Positions 17,664-27,057 of a stretch of 64,000 bases of DNA are shown here, in pieces. Position 1 is the first letter of the stretch. Each line of letters opens with the position of its first letter. Source of the DNA: Paenibacillus tyrphae (GTDB lineage Bacteria > Bacillota > Bacilli > Paenibacillales > NBRC-103111); the NCBI RefSeq assembly GCF_000722545.1, contig NZ_JNVM01000021.1, positions 12,174-76,173 on the forward strand, written 5' to 3'. A model generated the notes under the pieces. It saw only the letters and a list, made by a program, of their open reading frames with translations, had not been told where the DNA came from and searched no databases. The position numbers and the translations under genes are program-made.

Positions 17664-17966
17664 ATGAAACTCTCGCTTCGAGAGCAAGAGAAATTAATGA
17701 TTGTGGTAGCGGCTGACTTGGCAAGGCGCCGGAAGGAGAGAGGGCTTAAGCTGAATTATCCCGAAGCGATTGCGTTGATCACTTATGAAATTCTGGAAGG
17801 AGCGCGGGACGGGAAAACCGTTGCGGAGCTTATGAGAGAGGGCACGAAGGTGCTATCGCGTGAGGATGTTATGGAAGGTGTTCCCGAAATGATCCATGAC
17901 GTGCAAGTGGAAGCTACTTTCCCGGACGGGACGAAGCTTGTAACGGTTCATGAACCGATCAAATAG
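17664..17966 (+). CDS. ureA: urease gamma subunit
   Basis: The 100-residue protein has the standard UreA length and pattern (LSLREQEKLMIVVAADLARR, NYPEAIALITYEILEGARDG, FPDGTKLVTVHEPI). It forms the (UreABC)3 apoenzyme in the cytosol that hydrolyses urea to ammonia and carbamate. It is the first gene of the operon, with AAGGAGG 8 nt upstream of the ATG. The 240 bp before it must contain the promoter; no regulator gene is adjacent. Confidence 0.97.
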   Translation: MKLSLREQEKLMIVVAADLARRRKERGLKLNYPEAIALITYEILEGARDGKTVAELMREGTKVLSREDVMEGVPEMIHDVQVEATFPDGTKLVTVHEPIK

Positions 17967-18011
17967 TTTTTATCTAGCCATCCATCATTCAGAAGAGAAG
18001 GAGAAATGGAT

Positions 18012-18323
18012 ATGATCCCAGGGGAATATATTTTGCGGAATGATGACATCATTTGCAATGCGGGAAAAAAGAGTATCACCCTCGAGGTGCTTAACACGGG
18101 GGATCGTCCTATTCAGGTAGGCTCTCATTACCATTTCTACGAAGTAAACACAGCTCTCGAGTTCGATCGGGAAGCTGCATTTGGCATGCGGCTCAACATC
18201 CCGGCCGGTGCAGCCGTGCGCTTCGAGCCCGGCGATTCAAAAAAGATAGAGCTGATCCCCTTTGCCGGAGAACGCCGTGTGTATGGATTCAATAACAAAA
18301 CCGAAGGCTCAGTGAACAGATAG
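18012..18323 (+). CDS. ureB: urease beta subunit
   Basis: The UreB pattern is clear: MIPGEYILRNDDI, VLNTGDRPIQVGSHYHFYEV and FGMRLNIPAGAAVRFEPGD. I start at ATG 18012 because AAGGAG is 8 nt before it and the family starts with MIPGE; the ATG at 18006 sits too close to that site. About 103 residues. Structural subunit between UreA and UreC. Confidence 0.96.
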   Translation: MIPGEYILRNDDIICNAGKKSITLEVLNTGDRPIQVGSHYHFYEVNTALEFDREAAFGMRLNIPAGAAVRFEPGDSKKIELIPFAGERRVYGFNNKTEGSVNR

Positions 18324-18375
18324 ACGTACGCGGTCAGCATCGCACAGTTTACAGCAGAAGTATAAGGGAGGAATA

Positions 18376-20091
18376 ATGATGAGTTTCAGTATGTCAAGAA
18401 GACAATATGCAGATATGTACGGACCGACAACTGGAGATGCCGTCCGTTTGGCGGATACAGAGCTGTTCATTGAGATCGAAAAAGATTATACACAGTACGG
18501 GGAAGAAGCTAAATTTGGCGGCGGGAAGTCGGTACGCGACGGTATGGGACAGCATCCGCTGGCGGTGCGCGCAGAAGGTGTTATGGATGTCGTCATAACC
18601 AATGCGATTATCTTGGACTATACCGGGATCTATAAAGCGGATATTGGCATCCGCGACGGGAAAATTGCCGGCATCGGCAAAAGCGGCAACCCCTTGGTGA
18701 TGGATGGCGTGGACCTTATCATCGGTGCAGGGACCGAAATCATTGCCGGCGAGGGCAAAATCGTAACGGCAGGCGGCATCGATACCCATGTCCACTTTAT
18801 TAACCCGATGCAAGTCGAAGCTGCCCTATCTTCCGGTGTGACTACGCTGATCGGCGGAGGGACAGGCCCTGCGGAAGGCACGAAGGCGACGACGTGTACA
18901 CCCGGAGAGTGGAACATCTATCGTATGCTTGAAGCTGCGGAAGGTTTCCCGATCAATGTCGGCTTCTTGGGCAAAGGGAACGGATCAGCCGAAGAGCCGC
19001 TGGCCGAGCAGGTGCGTGCCGGAGCGATCGGCTTGAAAATCCATGAAGACTGGGGCGCTACGGCCTCAACCATCGATCATGCGCTGCGTGTCGCAGACGA
19101 ATATGATGTTCAGGTGGCGATCCACACCGATACGCTGAATGAGTTCGGCTTTGTCGAGGATACGATTGCTGCGATTAATGGCCGTGTCATCCATACTTTC
19201 CATACGGAAGGTGCCGGAGGCGGACATGCCCCGGATATTATCAAGATGGCAGGTTATGCCAATGTCCTCCCCGCCTCAACGAATCCGACCCGTCCGTTCA
19301 CGGTCAATACGATCGACGAGCATCTGGATATGCTGATGGTCTGCCATCATCTAAGCCCCAAGGTGCCTGAAGATATCGCCTTCGCCGATTCGCGGATACG
19401 CAAAGAGACGATCGCTGCCGAAGATATACTGCATGATCTTGGCATTATCAGCATTATGAGCTCCGATTCTCAGGCGATGGGCCGGGTAGCGGAAGTCGTT
19501 ATGCGGACCTGGCAGACCGCCGACAAAATGAAGAAGCAAAGAGGCAAGCTGCCGGGAGATGTCGGTGTTGGCGACAACGAGCGGGTCAAGCGGTATGTAG
19601 CCAAATATACAATTAACCCTGCTATCGCTCAAGGTATCGGCAGCTATGTAGGTTCCATCGAAGAAGGTAAAATTGCGGACCTCGTATTCTGGGAACCGGC
19701 CTTTTTCGGGGTGAAGCCGGAGATGGTCATGAAGAACGGCATGGTCGTCCACAGCCTGATGGGAGACGCTAACGCCTCCATTCCGACGCCGCAGCCGATT
19801 TTATACCGCCCTATGTTTGCATCCTACGGCAAAGCGCTGCAAAGCAGCTCCATCACCTTTGTATCCCAGGCAGCTTATGATCTTGGCGTTCATGAGAAAC
19901 TGGGCTTGCAAAAAATGGTGCTGCCGGTTCACGGCATTCGCCATGTAAGCAAAAAAGATATGAAGCATAACGCCGAAACGCCGGAGATCACGGTTGATGC
20001 GCAAACGTATGAGGTGCGCGTGGACGGCGAGCTGTTGACCTGCGAGCCCGTTGATGTTGTACCGATGGCTCAGCGCTATTTCCTATTCTGA
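18376..20091 (+). CDS. ureC: urease alpha (catalytic) subunit
   Basis: The 571-residue protein has a complete active site. HVHFINP supplies two nickel-ligand histidines. The carbamylated Lys is in GLKIHEDWGAT, with further ligands in HTDTLNEFGFVED and HTFHTEGAGGGHAPD. The flap is MVCHHLSPKVPEDIAFADS with catalytic His. All residues expected for an active Ni2 enzyme are present. Two ATGs (18376 and 18379) follow AGGGAGG; the second has better spacing. Confidence 0.98.
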   Translation: MMSFSMSRRQYADMYGPTTGDAVRLADTELFIEIEKDYTQYGEEAKFGGGKSVRDGMGQHPLAVRAEGVMDVVITNAIILDYTGIYKADIGIRDGKIAGIGKSGNPLVMDGVDLIIGAGTEIIAGEGKIVTAGGIDTHVHFINPMQVEAALSSGVTTLIGGGTGPAEGTKATTCTPGEWNIYRMLEAAEGFPINVGFLGKGNGSAEEPLAEQVRAGAIGLKIHEDWGATASTIDHALRVADEYDVQVAIHTDTLNEFGFVEDTIAAINGRVIHTFHTEGAGGGHAPDIIKMAGYANVLPASTNPTRPFTVNTIDEHLDMLMVCHHLSPKVPEDIAFADSRIRKETIAAEDILHDLGIISIMSSDSQAMGRVAEVVMRTWQTADKMKKQRGKLPGDVGVGDNERVKRYVAKYTINPAIAQGIGSYVGSIEEGKIADLVFWEPAFFGVKPEMVMKNGMVVHSLMGDANASIPTPQPILYRPMFASYGKALQSSSITFVSQAAYDLGVHEKLGLQKMVLPVHGIRHVSKKDMKHNAETPEITVDAQTYEVRVDGELLTCEPVDVVPMAQRYFLF

Positions 20092-20101
20092 GGTGAACCC
20101 G

Positions 20102-20557
20102 ATGATTATTGAACAAGTTGTAACCCATGTCGATCTGCTAAGCGGCGAAGAGCTGAAGAAGCGTCATATTGAAAAAGTATATCTGGAAAGCAGCGATCTG
20201 GTAAAAAGAATCCAACGCGTGACAACCGACCATGGCAAGGAGCTGGGCATTCGCTTGAAGGAAGCGAAAGACCTCGTAGCCGGAGACATTCTGTACATGG
20301 ATGATCATAACCTCATCATGATCGATGTGGTTCCGGATGATCTTCTTGTCATCCGTCCGCGGACACTGCAGGAGATGGGCGATATTGCCCATAAGCTTGG
20401 TAACCGCCATCTGCCGGCTCAATTCGAAGGAGATGCGATGCTGATCCAATATGATTATCTGGTGGAAGAGCTTCTGCAGGAGCAGGGCATTCCATTTTCC
20501 CGCGAGAAGAGGCAGGTCAAGCGGGCATTCCGCCATATCGGCCACAGCCATGGATAA
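20102..20557 (+). CDS. ureE: urease accessory protein UreE (nickel chaperone)
   Basis: The 151-residue protein starts at ATG 20102 (MIIEQVV), since the frame upstream overlaps ureC. UreE delivers nickel to the UreDFG-urease complex. The C-terminus has only a short His tail (HIGHSHG), not the long poly-His of some species. The gene overlaps ureF by 8 bp. Confidence 0.93.
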   Translation: MIIEQVVTHVDLLSGEELKKRHIEKVYLESSDLVKRIQRVTTDHGKELGIRLKEAKDLVAGDILYMDDHNLIMIDVVPDDLLVIRPRTLQEMGDIAHKLGNRHLPAQFEGDAMLIQYDYLVEELLQEQGIPFSREKRQVKRAFRHIGHSHG

Positions 20558-21236
20558 GCAATGGCTTACTTTGCTTCAATGGTGTGACTCGAATTTGCCG
20601 ACCGGGGCGTTCAGTCATTCCTTTGGGCTGGAAACGTACATGCAGGAAGGCAAGGTTACGGACAAACACAGCTTCAAAAAGTGGCTTGAAGTCTACATTC
20701 GGGAGCAGCTCATCTACTCAGATGGGCTGGCTTTCCGCCTTGTATCCGAAGCGCTTCAGGCGGGCGAGCCGGAGAAGGTCTGGGAGATTGACCGCATCCT
20801 GTTCGCCCAGCTTCTTCCGAGGGAGGTTCGAGAGGCGAGCCAGCGAATGGGGGAGCGGATGCTGAAGCTTGGCAACGATCTGTACCAGGCGCCTTCTCTG
20901 GCTGACTACCAGCGGCGGGTCCGGGAAGGGCTTTCCTTCGGTCATCCGGCTATTGTATTCGCTCTGCTGGCAAGGCATTTTGAAATTTCACCATCCCAGG
21001 CGCTGCTGTCTTACTTATTCTCATGCACGACCAGTTTAATTCAAAATGGCGTCAGAGGCATTCCGCTTGGGCAAACCGACGGGCAGCAGCTCATTCATGA
21101 GCTTCAGGAAGAACTGTCCCAGGCGCTGGACAGAATCGGACAATTAGAGCCGGACGATCTGGGCATCGCATCACCGGGCCTTGAATGCTCGCAAATGATC
21201 CATGAGCGTTTGCACGTGCGATTGTTTATGTCCTAG
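20550..21236 (+). CDS. ureF: urease accessory protein UreF
   Basis: The 228-residue all-helical protein has the family N-terminus LLQWCDSNLPTGAFSHSFGL. It forms the UreDFG complex that loads nickel. I begin at ATG 20550 (MDKQWL), which overlaps the ureE end; the longer frame upstream is out of keeping with the family. Confidence 0.94.
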   Translation: MDKQWLTLLQWCDSNLPTGAFSHSFGLETYMQEGKVTDKHSFKKWLEVYIREQLIYSDGLAFRLVSEALQAGEPEKVWEIDRILFAQLLPREVREASQRMGERMLKLGNDLYQAPSLADYQRRVREGLSFGHPAIVFALLARHFEISPSQALLSYLFSCTTSLIQNGVRGIPLGQTDGQQLIHELQEELSQALDRIGQLEPDDLGIASPGLECSQMIHERLHVRLFMS

Positions 21237-21283
21237 AGGCATCGGCATTAACATCATACCATCACAGAAAGCAGGGAACGGAT

Positions 21284-21895
21284 ATGAAAGCAATCAGAAT
21301 CGGAGTCGGCGGTCCTGTCGGCGCCGGAAAAACCATGCTTGTCGAGAAATTAACCCGGTACATGAGCGAAGACATTAGCATGGCTGTCGTCACCAACGAT
21401 ATTTACACCAAGGAAGATGCGAAGTTCCTGATGGAAAACGGCGTGCTGCCGACAGACCGGATCATTGGCGTGGAGACAGGCGGCTGCCCGCATACCGCGA
21501 TCCGGGAGGATGCGTCGATGAACTTCGCGGCCATTGATGAGCTTGTGAAGCGGCATCCGGAGGTTCAGCTTATATTCGTGGAAAGCGGCGGCGACAACCT
21601 GGCGGCGACGTTCAGCCCTGAGCTGGTAGACTTCTCCATCTATATTATCGACGTGGCGCAAGGCGAGAAGATTCCGCGTAAAGGCGGACAGGGCATGATC
21701 AAATCCGATCTGTTCATTATCAACAAGATCGATTTGGCGCCTTACGTCGGCGCAAGCCTGGAAGTGATGGCTAAGGACACCCATACGTTCCGGGGGAACA
21801 AGCCGTTTGTATTCACCAATCTGAAGGACAACCAGGGTCTTGATGAAGTAATCCAATGGATCAAGGACAATGCTATGCTGGCAGGCTTGGAATAA
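21284..21895 (+). CDS. ureG: urease accessory GTPase UreG
   Basis: This is a 203-residue SIMIBI GTPase: P-loop GVGGPVGAGKTMLVEKL, the metal-binding CPH motif in GVETGGCPHTAIRED, and the G4 motif NKID. It powers nickel insertion. ATG is preceded by GCAGGGAACGG. Confidence 0.97.
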   Translation: MKAIRIGVGGPVGAGKTMLVEKLTRYMSEDISMAVVTNDIYTKEDAKFLMENGVLPTDRIIGVETGGCPHTAIREDASMNFAAIDELVKRHPEVQLIFVESGGDNLAATFSPELVDFSIYIIDVAQGEKIPRKGGQGMIKSDLFIINKIDLAPYVGASLEVMAKDTHTFRGNKPFVFTNLKDNQGLDEVIQWIKDNAMLAGLE

Positions 21896-21897
21896 CA

Positions 21898-22719
21898 ATG
21901 AAATGGACGGGATATCTGCGGCTGGCGGTTGCTCCTAAGCATGGGAAGACCATAGCGACGGATTTGTACTATGAAAATGCATTCAAGCTGACTCGCCCAC
22001 TGTATCCCGATGAATCCGGACAGCCGCATTACTATATTTTAAATCCGGGTGGCGGGTATGTGGACGGTGACCGGTACAAGCTGGATATCGAGCTCGCCGA
22101 AGACGCCAAACTGCTGCTCACGACCCAATCGTCGACCAAAGTATACAAGACCCGAAATACGGCGCCGGTTCAGGATATGGAAATCCGGATGAAAAAGGGC
22201 AGCTTCCTTGAATATGTGCCCGATCCGCTCATTGCTTACCGGCATGCACAGTACAAGCAAAAGACAACGATTCGGATGGAGCGGGGCTCAACGCTCATCT
22301 TCAGTGATATCGTAACACCGGGATGGTCGCCGGATGGCGAATTATTCAGCTACGACAAGCTGAGATTGAAGACGGAAATTTATGTAGACGGTGATCTGGC
22401 CGTATACGATCAGGTGAGACTGAATCCTTCGGAGCAAGACCTGACAGGCATTGGTTTGCTGGAGGGGTATACTCATTTCGGGTCGCTGATCGTCGTTGGT
22501 GAGCAGATGACTTCGGATTTTCTGGATCAGCTCTATGAGGCCATGGACGCCGAGACAGTGCCGTGCAGAATGGGGCTGTCCATGCTTCCCGTCTCTGGGT
22601 TTTCGGTGCGTGTACTCGCTTCGTCCACACAGGATATTGAGCGGCTATTTGCGGCCTGCCAAAGGTTGGTTCGCGAGCAATGGCTGGGGCTTAAGCCTGT
22701 GTTTCTCAGAAAATATTAA
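21898..22719 (+). CDS. ureD: urease accessory protein UreD (UreH)
   Basis: The 273-residue protein has family signatures YYILNPGGGYVDGDRYKLDI and LTTQSSTKVYKT. It is the scaffold that binds apo-urease with UreF and UreG. ATG 21898 (MKWTGYL) lies 2 nt after the ureG stop, so translation is probably coupled. The order ureABCEFGD is the usual one in Firmicutes. Confidence 0.94.
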   Translation: MKWTGYLRLAVAPKHGKTIATDLYYENAFKLTRPLYPDESGQPHYYILNPGGGYVDGDRYKLDIELAEDAKLLLTTQSSTKVYKTRNTAPVQDMEIRMKKGSFLEYVPDPLIAYRHAQYKQKTTIRMERGSTLIFSDIVTPGWSPDGELFSYDKLRLKTEIYVDGDLAVYDQVRLNPSEQDLTGIGLLEGYTHFGSLIVVGEQMTSDFLDQLYEAMDAETVPCRMGLSMLPVSGFSVRVLASSTQDIERLFAACQRLVREQWLGLKPVFLRKY

Positions 22720-22742
22720 ATTTACGCCTGAGGAGCCGTGAA

Positions 22743-23762
22743 ATGATGTTGCTACGACGTACACTATCAGGCAAACCCTGGATGAAATATTTTGGGAGCG
22801 TTGTGGGCCTTCATATCATCGGAATAGCATTCCTGCTCGTCACCCTTCCGCATCACCCGGCCATGCTGGGACTTGGCGTACTAGCTTATACCCTTGGGCT
22901 TCGTCATGCCTTTGATGCGGATCATATCGTGGCGATCGATAACACGGTTCGCAAGCTTATTGAGCAAAAGAGGGACCCGGCAGGCGTAGGCTTTTATTTT
23001 TCGCTTGGCCACTCTACCGTTGTCCTGTTGTTAACTGTCGGGGTTGTCTTCTCCATGAACTGGGTAAAAAGCAATTTGCCGATGATGGAGCAATGGGGAG
23101 GCGTGATCGGCTCAACCGTCTCCGGCATATTTCTGCTGCTGATCGGGCTCATCAACTTGTTCATTCTGGTGCAGATGTACCGGGTATTCAGGCAGCTGAA
23201 ACAGATGCCCGGCCAGGAAGAGAAAATGGAGGAGCTTCTGGATTCAAGAGGCTTCATAGCTCGCTTGACCGGTCCTCTGTTCAAACTGGTTGGCCGCAGC
23301 TGGCATATTTATTTTATTGGCTTCCTGTTTGGTCTGGGCTTCGATACGGCTTCGGAGATCGGACTGCTCGCCATGTCCCAGAATGCGGCCAGCAGTTCCA
23401 TTTCGTGGCTCGGCGTCCTGTCGCTGCCGATTTTATTTGCCTCCGGCATGAGTTTGATGGATACGGCGGATGGCGTGTTTATGACGTCCAGCTACCAATG
23501 GGCTTTTAACAAGCCGATACGCAAAATGTATTATAACCTGACGGTTACGGCCATGTCCGTTATTGCCGCCCTGTTCGTTGCATTCGTTGAAATTATGCAA
23601 ACCTCGGCAGAGCAATTCAGCCTGGAGGGCACTTTCTGGAGCTATATGCAAAATCTGGACCTGGGCTCGGTCGGTTATATCCTGGTCGTCCTTTTCATTC
23701 TGACGTGGTCGGTCTCGTATGGCATATGGAGGGTATTCAGAATTGAGGAGAAGTGGGGTTAG
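22743..23762 (+). CDS. NiCoT-family nickel/cobalt permease
   Basis: The 339-residue, ~8-TM protein has the hallmark RHAFDADHIVAIDNTVRKL (HX4DH) in TM2, plus FSLGHSTVV and LGFDTASEI, all diagnostic of NixA/HoxN transporters. It imports Ni2+ for urease. Placed 23 bp after ureD in the same operon. Confidence 0.95.
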   Translation: MMLLRRTLSGKPWMKYFGSVVGLHIIGIAFLLVTLPHHPAMLGLGVLAYTLGLRHAFDADHIVAIDNTVRKLIEQKRDPAGVGFYFSLGHSTVVLLLTVGVVFSMNWVKSNLPMMEQWGGVIGSTVSGIFLLLIGLINLFILVQMYRVFRQLKQMPGQEEKMEELLDSRGFIARLTGPLFKLVGRSWHIYFIGFLFGLGFDTASEIGLLAMSQNAASSSISWLGVLSLPILFASGMSLMDTADGVFMTSSYQWAFNKPIRKMYYNLTVTAMSVIAALFVAFVEIMQTSAEQFSLEGTFWSYMQNLDLGSVGYILVVLFILTWSVSYGIWRVFRIEEKWG

Positions 23763-23780
23763 AAAGGAGGAATTTATATA

Positions 23781-24722
23781 CTGAACAGACAGCTTCAGGC
23801 TGATGCGCTAAATCTGAAATGGAACCCGGTTCCTTTTATCCTTGCATCCTTAAAAGGTGTCTCCCAAGTGATCCTGATCGAGAATGCCTGGACAGGCCTC
23901 ATTATTGTCATCGCCTTGGCGACTGTTCATGTCAAGCTGGGCGTGATCGCCCTTCTGTCCGCCATGATCGGCACCTTGGTCGCCTATCTGGGCGGGGCCG
24001 ACAAGTCGGCCGTTCATCAGGGATTGTTCGGATTTAATGCCGTTCTGACCGGACTTGGCTTATCCGTCTTCCTGACGGCCAATCTCGCCACGGTGCTGGG
24101 GGCAGCCGCTCTCGGCACGTTATGTACGGCTGCGTTCATGCATTTGTTCAAGCGTACCAACATACCGGTCCTTACCTTCCCATATACGGTGGTGACCTGG
24201 CTCTTCCTGCTGGCATCGTATCATTTGAATGCGCTTCGGCTTGACCCGGGGCTGATTCCCCAGGATCTCGCCCACTGGCATATGAACACCGCCGGGATGA
24301 TCGATCTGGCTTCGGGCTTGCTCAACGGGATTGATCAGGTCTATTTCCAGACGGGCTTCTTGTCCGGAATTCTCATACTTCTTGGCATATTCTTGGCAAG
24401 TTGGCGCTTGGGGCTATTGGCGGTCGTGGGAACCGCCATCGCCTGGCTGACGGCCTACTTGATGGGAGCGGAAATTACGAATCTAAACCTCGGGATATTC
24501 GGGTATAACGCAGTTTTGACGATGATGGCGGTATCCTCTGTATTCCACACCAGGGAGCGTCCGGCGCTGCTGGTTGGCCTATTGGCTGCCGTCAGTACCG
24601 TACCCGTGACGGCTGGATTGAATACGTGGTTTCAGGCGTATGGACTGCCGATCCTGACGCTGCCTTTTGTTATTGTGACTTGGATTTTTCTCGGTGCCCG
24701 ACAGGTGCTGCCGAAATTATAA
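23781..24722 (+). CDS. urea transporter (UT family), probable CTG start
   Basis: The protein has two internal repeats, each with an NAVLTGLG or NAVLTMMA motif (FGFNAVLTGLGL; FGYNAVLTMMAV), and about ten TMs, as in bacterial urea transporters. No ATG, GTG or TTG lies in the conserved N-terminal part. The first such codon is GTG at 23868, which would delete the conserved KGVSQVILIENAWTG region. A perfect AAAGGAGG at 23763-23770 is followed 10 nt later by in-frame CTG (23781), giving 313 residues starting LNRQLQADAL. I therefore propose initiation at CTG; ATA at 23778 is the other option. It completes a urease-nickel-urea uptake set. Confidence 0.85.
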   Translation: MNRQLQADALNLKWNPVPFILASLKGVSQVILIENAWTGLIIVIALATVHVKLGVIALLSAMIGTLVAYLGGADKSAVHQGLFGFNAVLTGLGLSVFLTANLATVLGAAALGTLCTAAFMHLFKRTNIPVLTFPYTVVTWLFLLASYHLNALRLDPGLIPQDLAHWHMNTAGMIDLASGLLNGIDQVYFQTGFLSGILILLGIFLASWRLGLLAVVGTAIAWLTAYLMGAEITNLNLGIFGYNAVLTMMAVSSVFHTRERPALLVGLLAAVSTVPVTAGLNTWFQAYGLPILTLPFVIVTWIFLGARQVLPKL

Positions 24723-24734
24723 CGGGCAGTAAAG

Positions 24735-24779
24735 CCCGACAACAGACATTTGATGCAATGGTGCTGTTGCCGGGTTTTT
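24735..24779 (+). terminator. terminator of the urease operon
   Basis: CCCGACAACAG pairs with CTGTTGCCGGG with one mismatch, followed by TTTTT. It separates the urease operon from the RiPP cluster. Confidence 0.8.
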
Positions 24780-24959
24780 CCAAGTGCAAATAAAGTAAAT
24801 AATTGTAAACAAAACCAAATTATATAGGAAAATGAGCCTATTCTTATTTTCAATCTCTTATGCTATTTTTAATTAGGATAAAAATTATTTATTTGGATTT
24901 AATTACATTTATTGGTTCGGGCGTTTCGCAGCCTCGATGGGATAGGGGGCGTTTTAAGG

Positions 24960-25904
24960 TTGGAACAAACAAGAGCGGCGGTAAATCTCCAAGAAGTTAC
25001 CAAACGATACGGGTCAGTGACTTCCGTTGAAAATCTTACCTTGCGGATTGAGGAGGGAGAAATTTTCGGCATTCTCGGTCCGAACGGGGCGGGAAAGACG
25101 ACGACGCTCGAGAGCATCGTCGGCATGAGAAACCCGACCAGCGGAACCATTCGCATTTTTGAATGGGATGCACAGTCGGACCGCAAAGCGATCAAAAAAA
25201 TAATAGGCGTACAGCCCCAGGAGGCCAGTCTTTTGCCTCATTTAACGGTGAAGGAGACCTTAAAGCTTTTTTCAAGCTTTTACGGACATGGCCCGGATTA
25301 CCGCGAACTGATTCCGCTAACCGGTCTGGAAGATAAAGCGGACACCTTAGTCAAAAATTTATCGGGCGGACAGAAGCAAAGAGTGCTGATTGCCGTTGCT
25401 TTAGTTTCCGACCCGAAAATTTTATTTTTGGACGAGCCCACCAGCTCGCTCGACCCCAGAGCAAGACGCGATCTATGGGAGGCGATTTTGGCGTTTCGAA
25501 AGAGAAAGCGGACGGTCGTTTTGACCACCCACTCGATGGAAGAAGCCGAAGCGCTGTGTAATCGGGTGGCGATTATGAATCAAGGGAGGATGATCGCCTT
25601 AGGCACGCCGGACGAGTTAATCCATACCTACTGTTCTGAAAAAATCGTTCAGTTCTACACGGAAGACGAGTGCGATATGAAATGGGTTGAATCGTTTCCC
25701 GAAATTAGCTCAGCCGATCAGGACCGCGCTTCCGGCAGGACAAGGGTATCTTTGGTCTCGACGAATTCGGACGCTACCGTAGCGCGCTTGTGCAGTGGCC
25801 AGTTCCATATCGGGAGCTGGATGCATTTGCTGATCAAACGGGGAAATCTGGAGGACGTCTTTTTGGAGCTGACGGGCAAATCTCTTACAGGAGAGGGAGC
25901 ATGA
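24960..25904 (+). CDS. ABC transporter ATP-binding protein of the RiPP cluster
   Basis: The ~314-residue ABC-2 type ATPase has Walker A GPNGAGKTTTLESI, signature NLSGGQKQR, Walker B ILFLDEPTSSLD and the H-loop TTHSMEEAEAL. Its C-terminal ~80-residue extension is typical of drug/bacteriocin exporters. Start TTG 24960 is likely; an upstream TTG at 24912 adds residues with no homology expected. It overlaps the permease by 4 bp. With the permease it should export the mature peptide and/or give self-immunity. Confidence 0.9.
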   Translation: MEQTRAAVNLQEVTKRYGSVTSVENLTLRIEEGEIFGILGPNGAGKTTTLESIVGMRNPTSGTIRIFEWDAQSDRKAIKKIIGVQPQEASLLPHLTVKETLKLFSSFYGHGPDYRELIPLTGLEDKADTLVKNLSGGQKQRVLIAVALVSDPKILFLDEPTSSLDPRARRDLWEAILAFRKRKRTVVLTTHSMEEAEALCNRVAIMNQGRMIALGTPDELIHTYCSEKIVQFYTEDECDMKWVESFPEISSADQDRASGRTRVSLVSTNSDATVARLCSGQFHIGSWMHLLIKRGNLEDVFLELTGKSLTGEGA

Positions 25905-27055
25905 ACAAAGCGAATATCAAGACGAACTGGAATGCATTTATCCAACTGTTTCTTATGAATTATCGGGAATTGGTACGCGATAAGACGACGTTTTTCTTTG
26001 TGCTGGTCTTTCCCTTTATGTTTATTGCTTTATTTGCTTTCATTTCTTATCAATCCCAGCCTGCCCCTATCAAGGTAGGGATCGTTATGGAATCCGGCAG
26101 TGACGCGAGGGTACAAAGCGTGACGGAACAGCTTCGGCAGCATGACCGGTTTCAGGTATCGAATGTCGAAGAAGCGGAGCTGAACGCCAAATTTGCGAAG
26201 AAAGAGCTGGATGCCGCCGTTGTATTGCCGCGCACGCTGGACGCGCAAGGATCGGTCAGACTGGTCTACGACCGGAATAAAGAAGATCTCGTTCTGATTT
26301 TGAAAAGCCTATTGTACGATAAGCTCCATCCGACCGGCGGACCGCAGATGGTAACAGAGCCGATAGGGGATGAAAGGAAGCCGTTCGACATATTGAAGTT
26401 TACCTTCCCATCCGTCTTGATTCTGGCTTTTCTTTCCTTAAGCCTTACGGGAACTTCCGTTCCGATTATTCAAATGAGGCAAAGAGGGAGCTTGCGGTTG
26501 TTTGCCCTGACGCCGGTGAACCGGTTTAACCTGATTGCTTCGCAAATTTTGGTCAGGGCCGTCATTGCAATGATTCAAGTGGCCATCATGCTGGTCTACA
26601 GTTTTCAAACCGGCATTTTGACCGCCGATGCGGTGCCCGGAATATTAATGGTCTCCGGTTTTGGGCTGCTGATGTTTTTTTCTTTGGGCTATATGCTCGG
26701 AGGAATGCTCCGCTCCCAGGAAGCGGTTAACGGCGTCATCGGACTGATTATGGGACCTTTAATGATTGTTTGCGGGTTATTTTACCCGCTGGAATGGATG
26801 CCGCCTTTGATTAGAACGTTCTCGCAGTACGTGCCCTTAACTTATTTCGGCGACGGCTTAAGGAAATTCGTCAATACCGGGACGGAAGCGATGGCATCTT
26901 TATTTGTCGATTGTTTGGTGATGACGGCGACGGCAGCGCTGTTTCTGGTCATCGCCCTGTATACTTTTCAGTGGGACGACCGTTCCAATCAAGAAAGAGC
27001 CCGTCGTAAGGACGCCCGCAAAAATGCCAAAAAATTGTTCCGGATCGGAGGATGA
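25901..27055 (+). CDS. ABC-2 type permease of the RiPP cluster
   Basis: I start at ATG 25901 (MNKANIK), after GGAGAGGGAGC, giving 384 residues. One N-terminal TM (FFFVLVFPFMFIALFAFI) is followed by an extracellular region of ~150 residues and then five TMs (GLIMGPLMIVCGLFYPLEWM is the ABC2_membrane signature). Exporter for the cluster product by context. The basic tail (ARRKDARKNAKK) is cytosolic. Confidence 0.88.
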   Translation: MNKANIKTNWNAFIQLFLMNYRELVRDKTTFFFVLVFPFMFIALFAFISYQSQPAPIKVGIVMESGSDARVQSVTEQLRQHDRFQVSNVEEAELNAKFAKKELDAAVVLPRTLDAQGSVRLVYDRNKEDLVLILKSLLYDKLHPTGGPQMVTEPIGDERKPFDILKFTFPSVLILAFLSLSLTGTSVPIIQMRQRGSLRLFALTPVNRFNLIASQILVRAVIAMIQVAIMLVYSFQTGILTADAVPGILMVSGFGLLMFFSLGYMLGGMLRSQEAVNGVIGLIMGPLMIVCGLFYPLEWMPPLIRTFSQYVPLTYFGDGLRKFVNTGTEAMASLFVDCLVMTATAALFLVIALYTFQWDDRSNQERARRKDARKNAKKLFRIGG

Positions 27056-27057
27056 CC

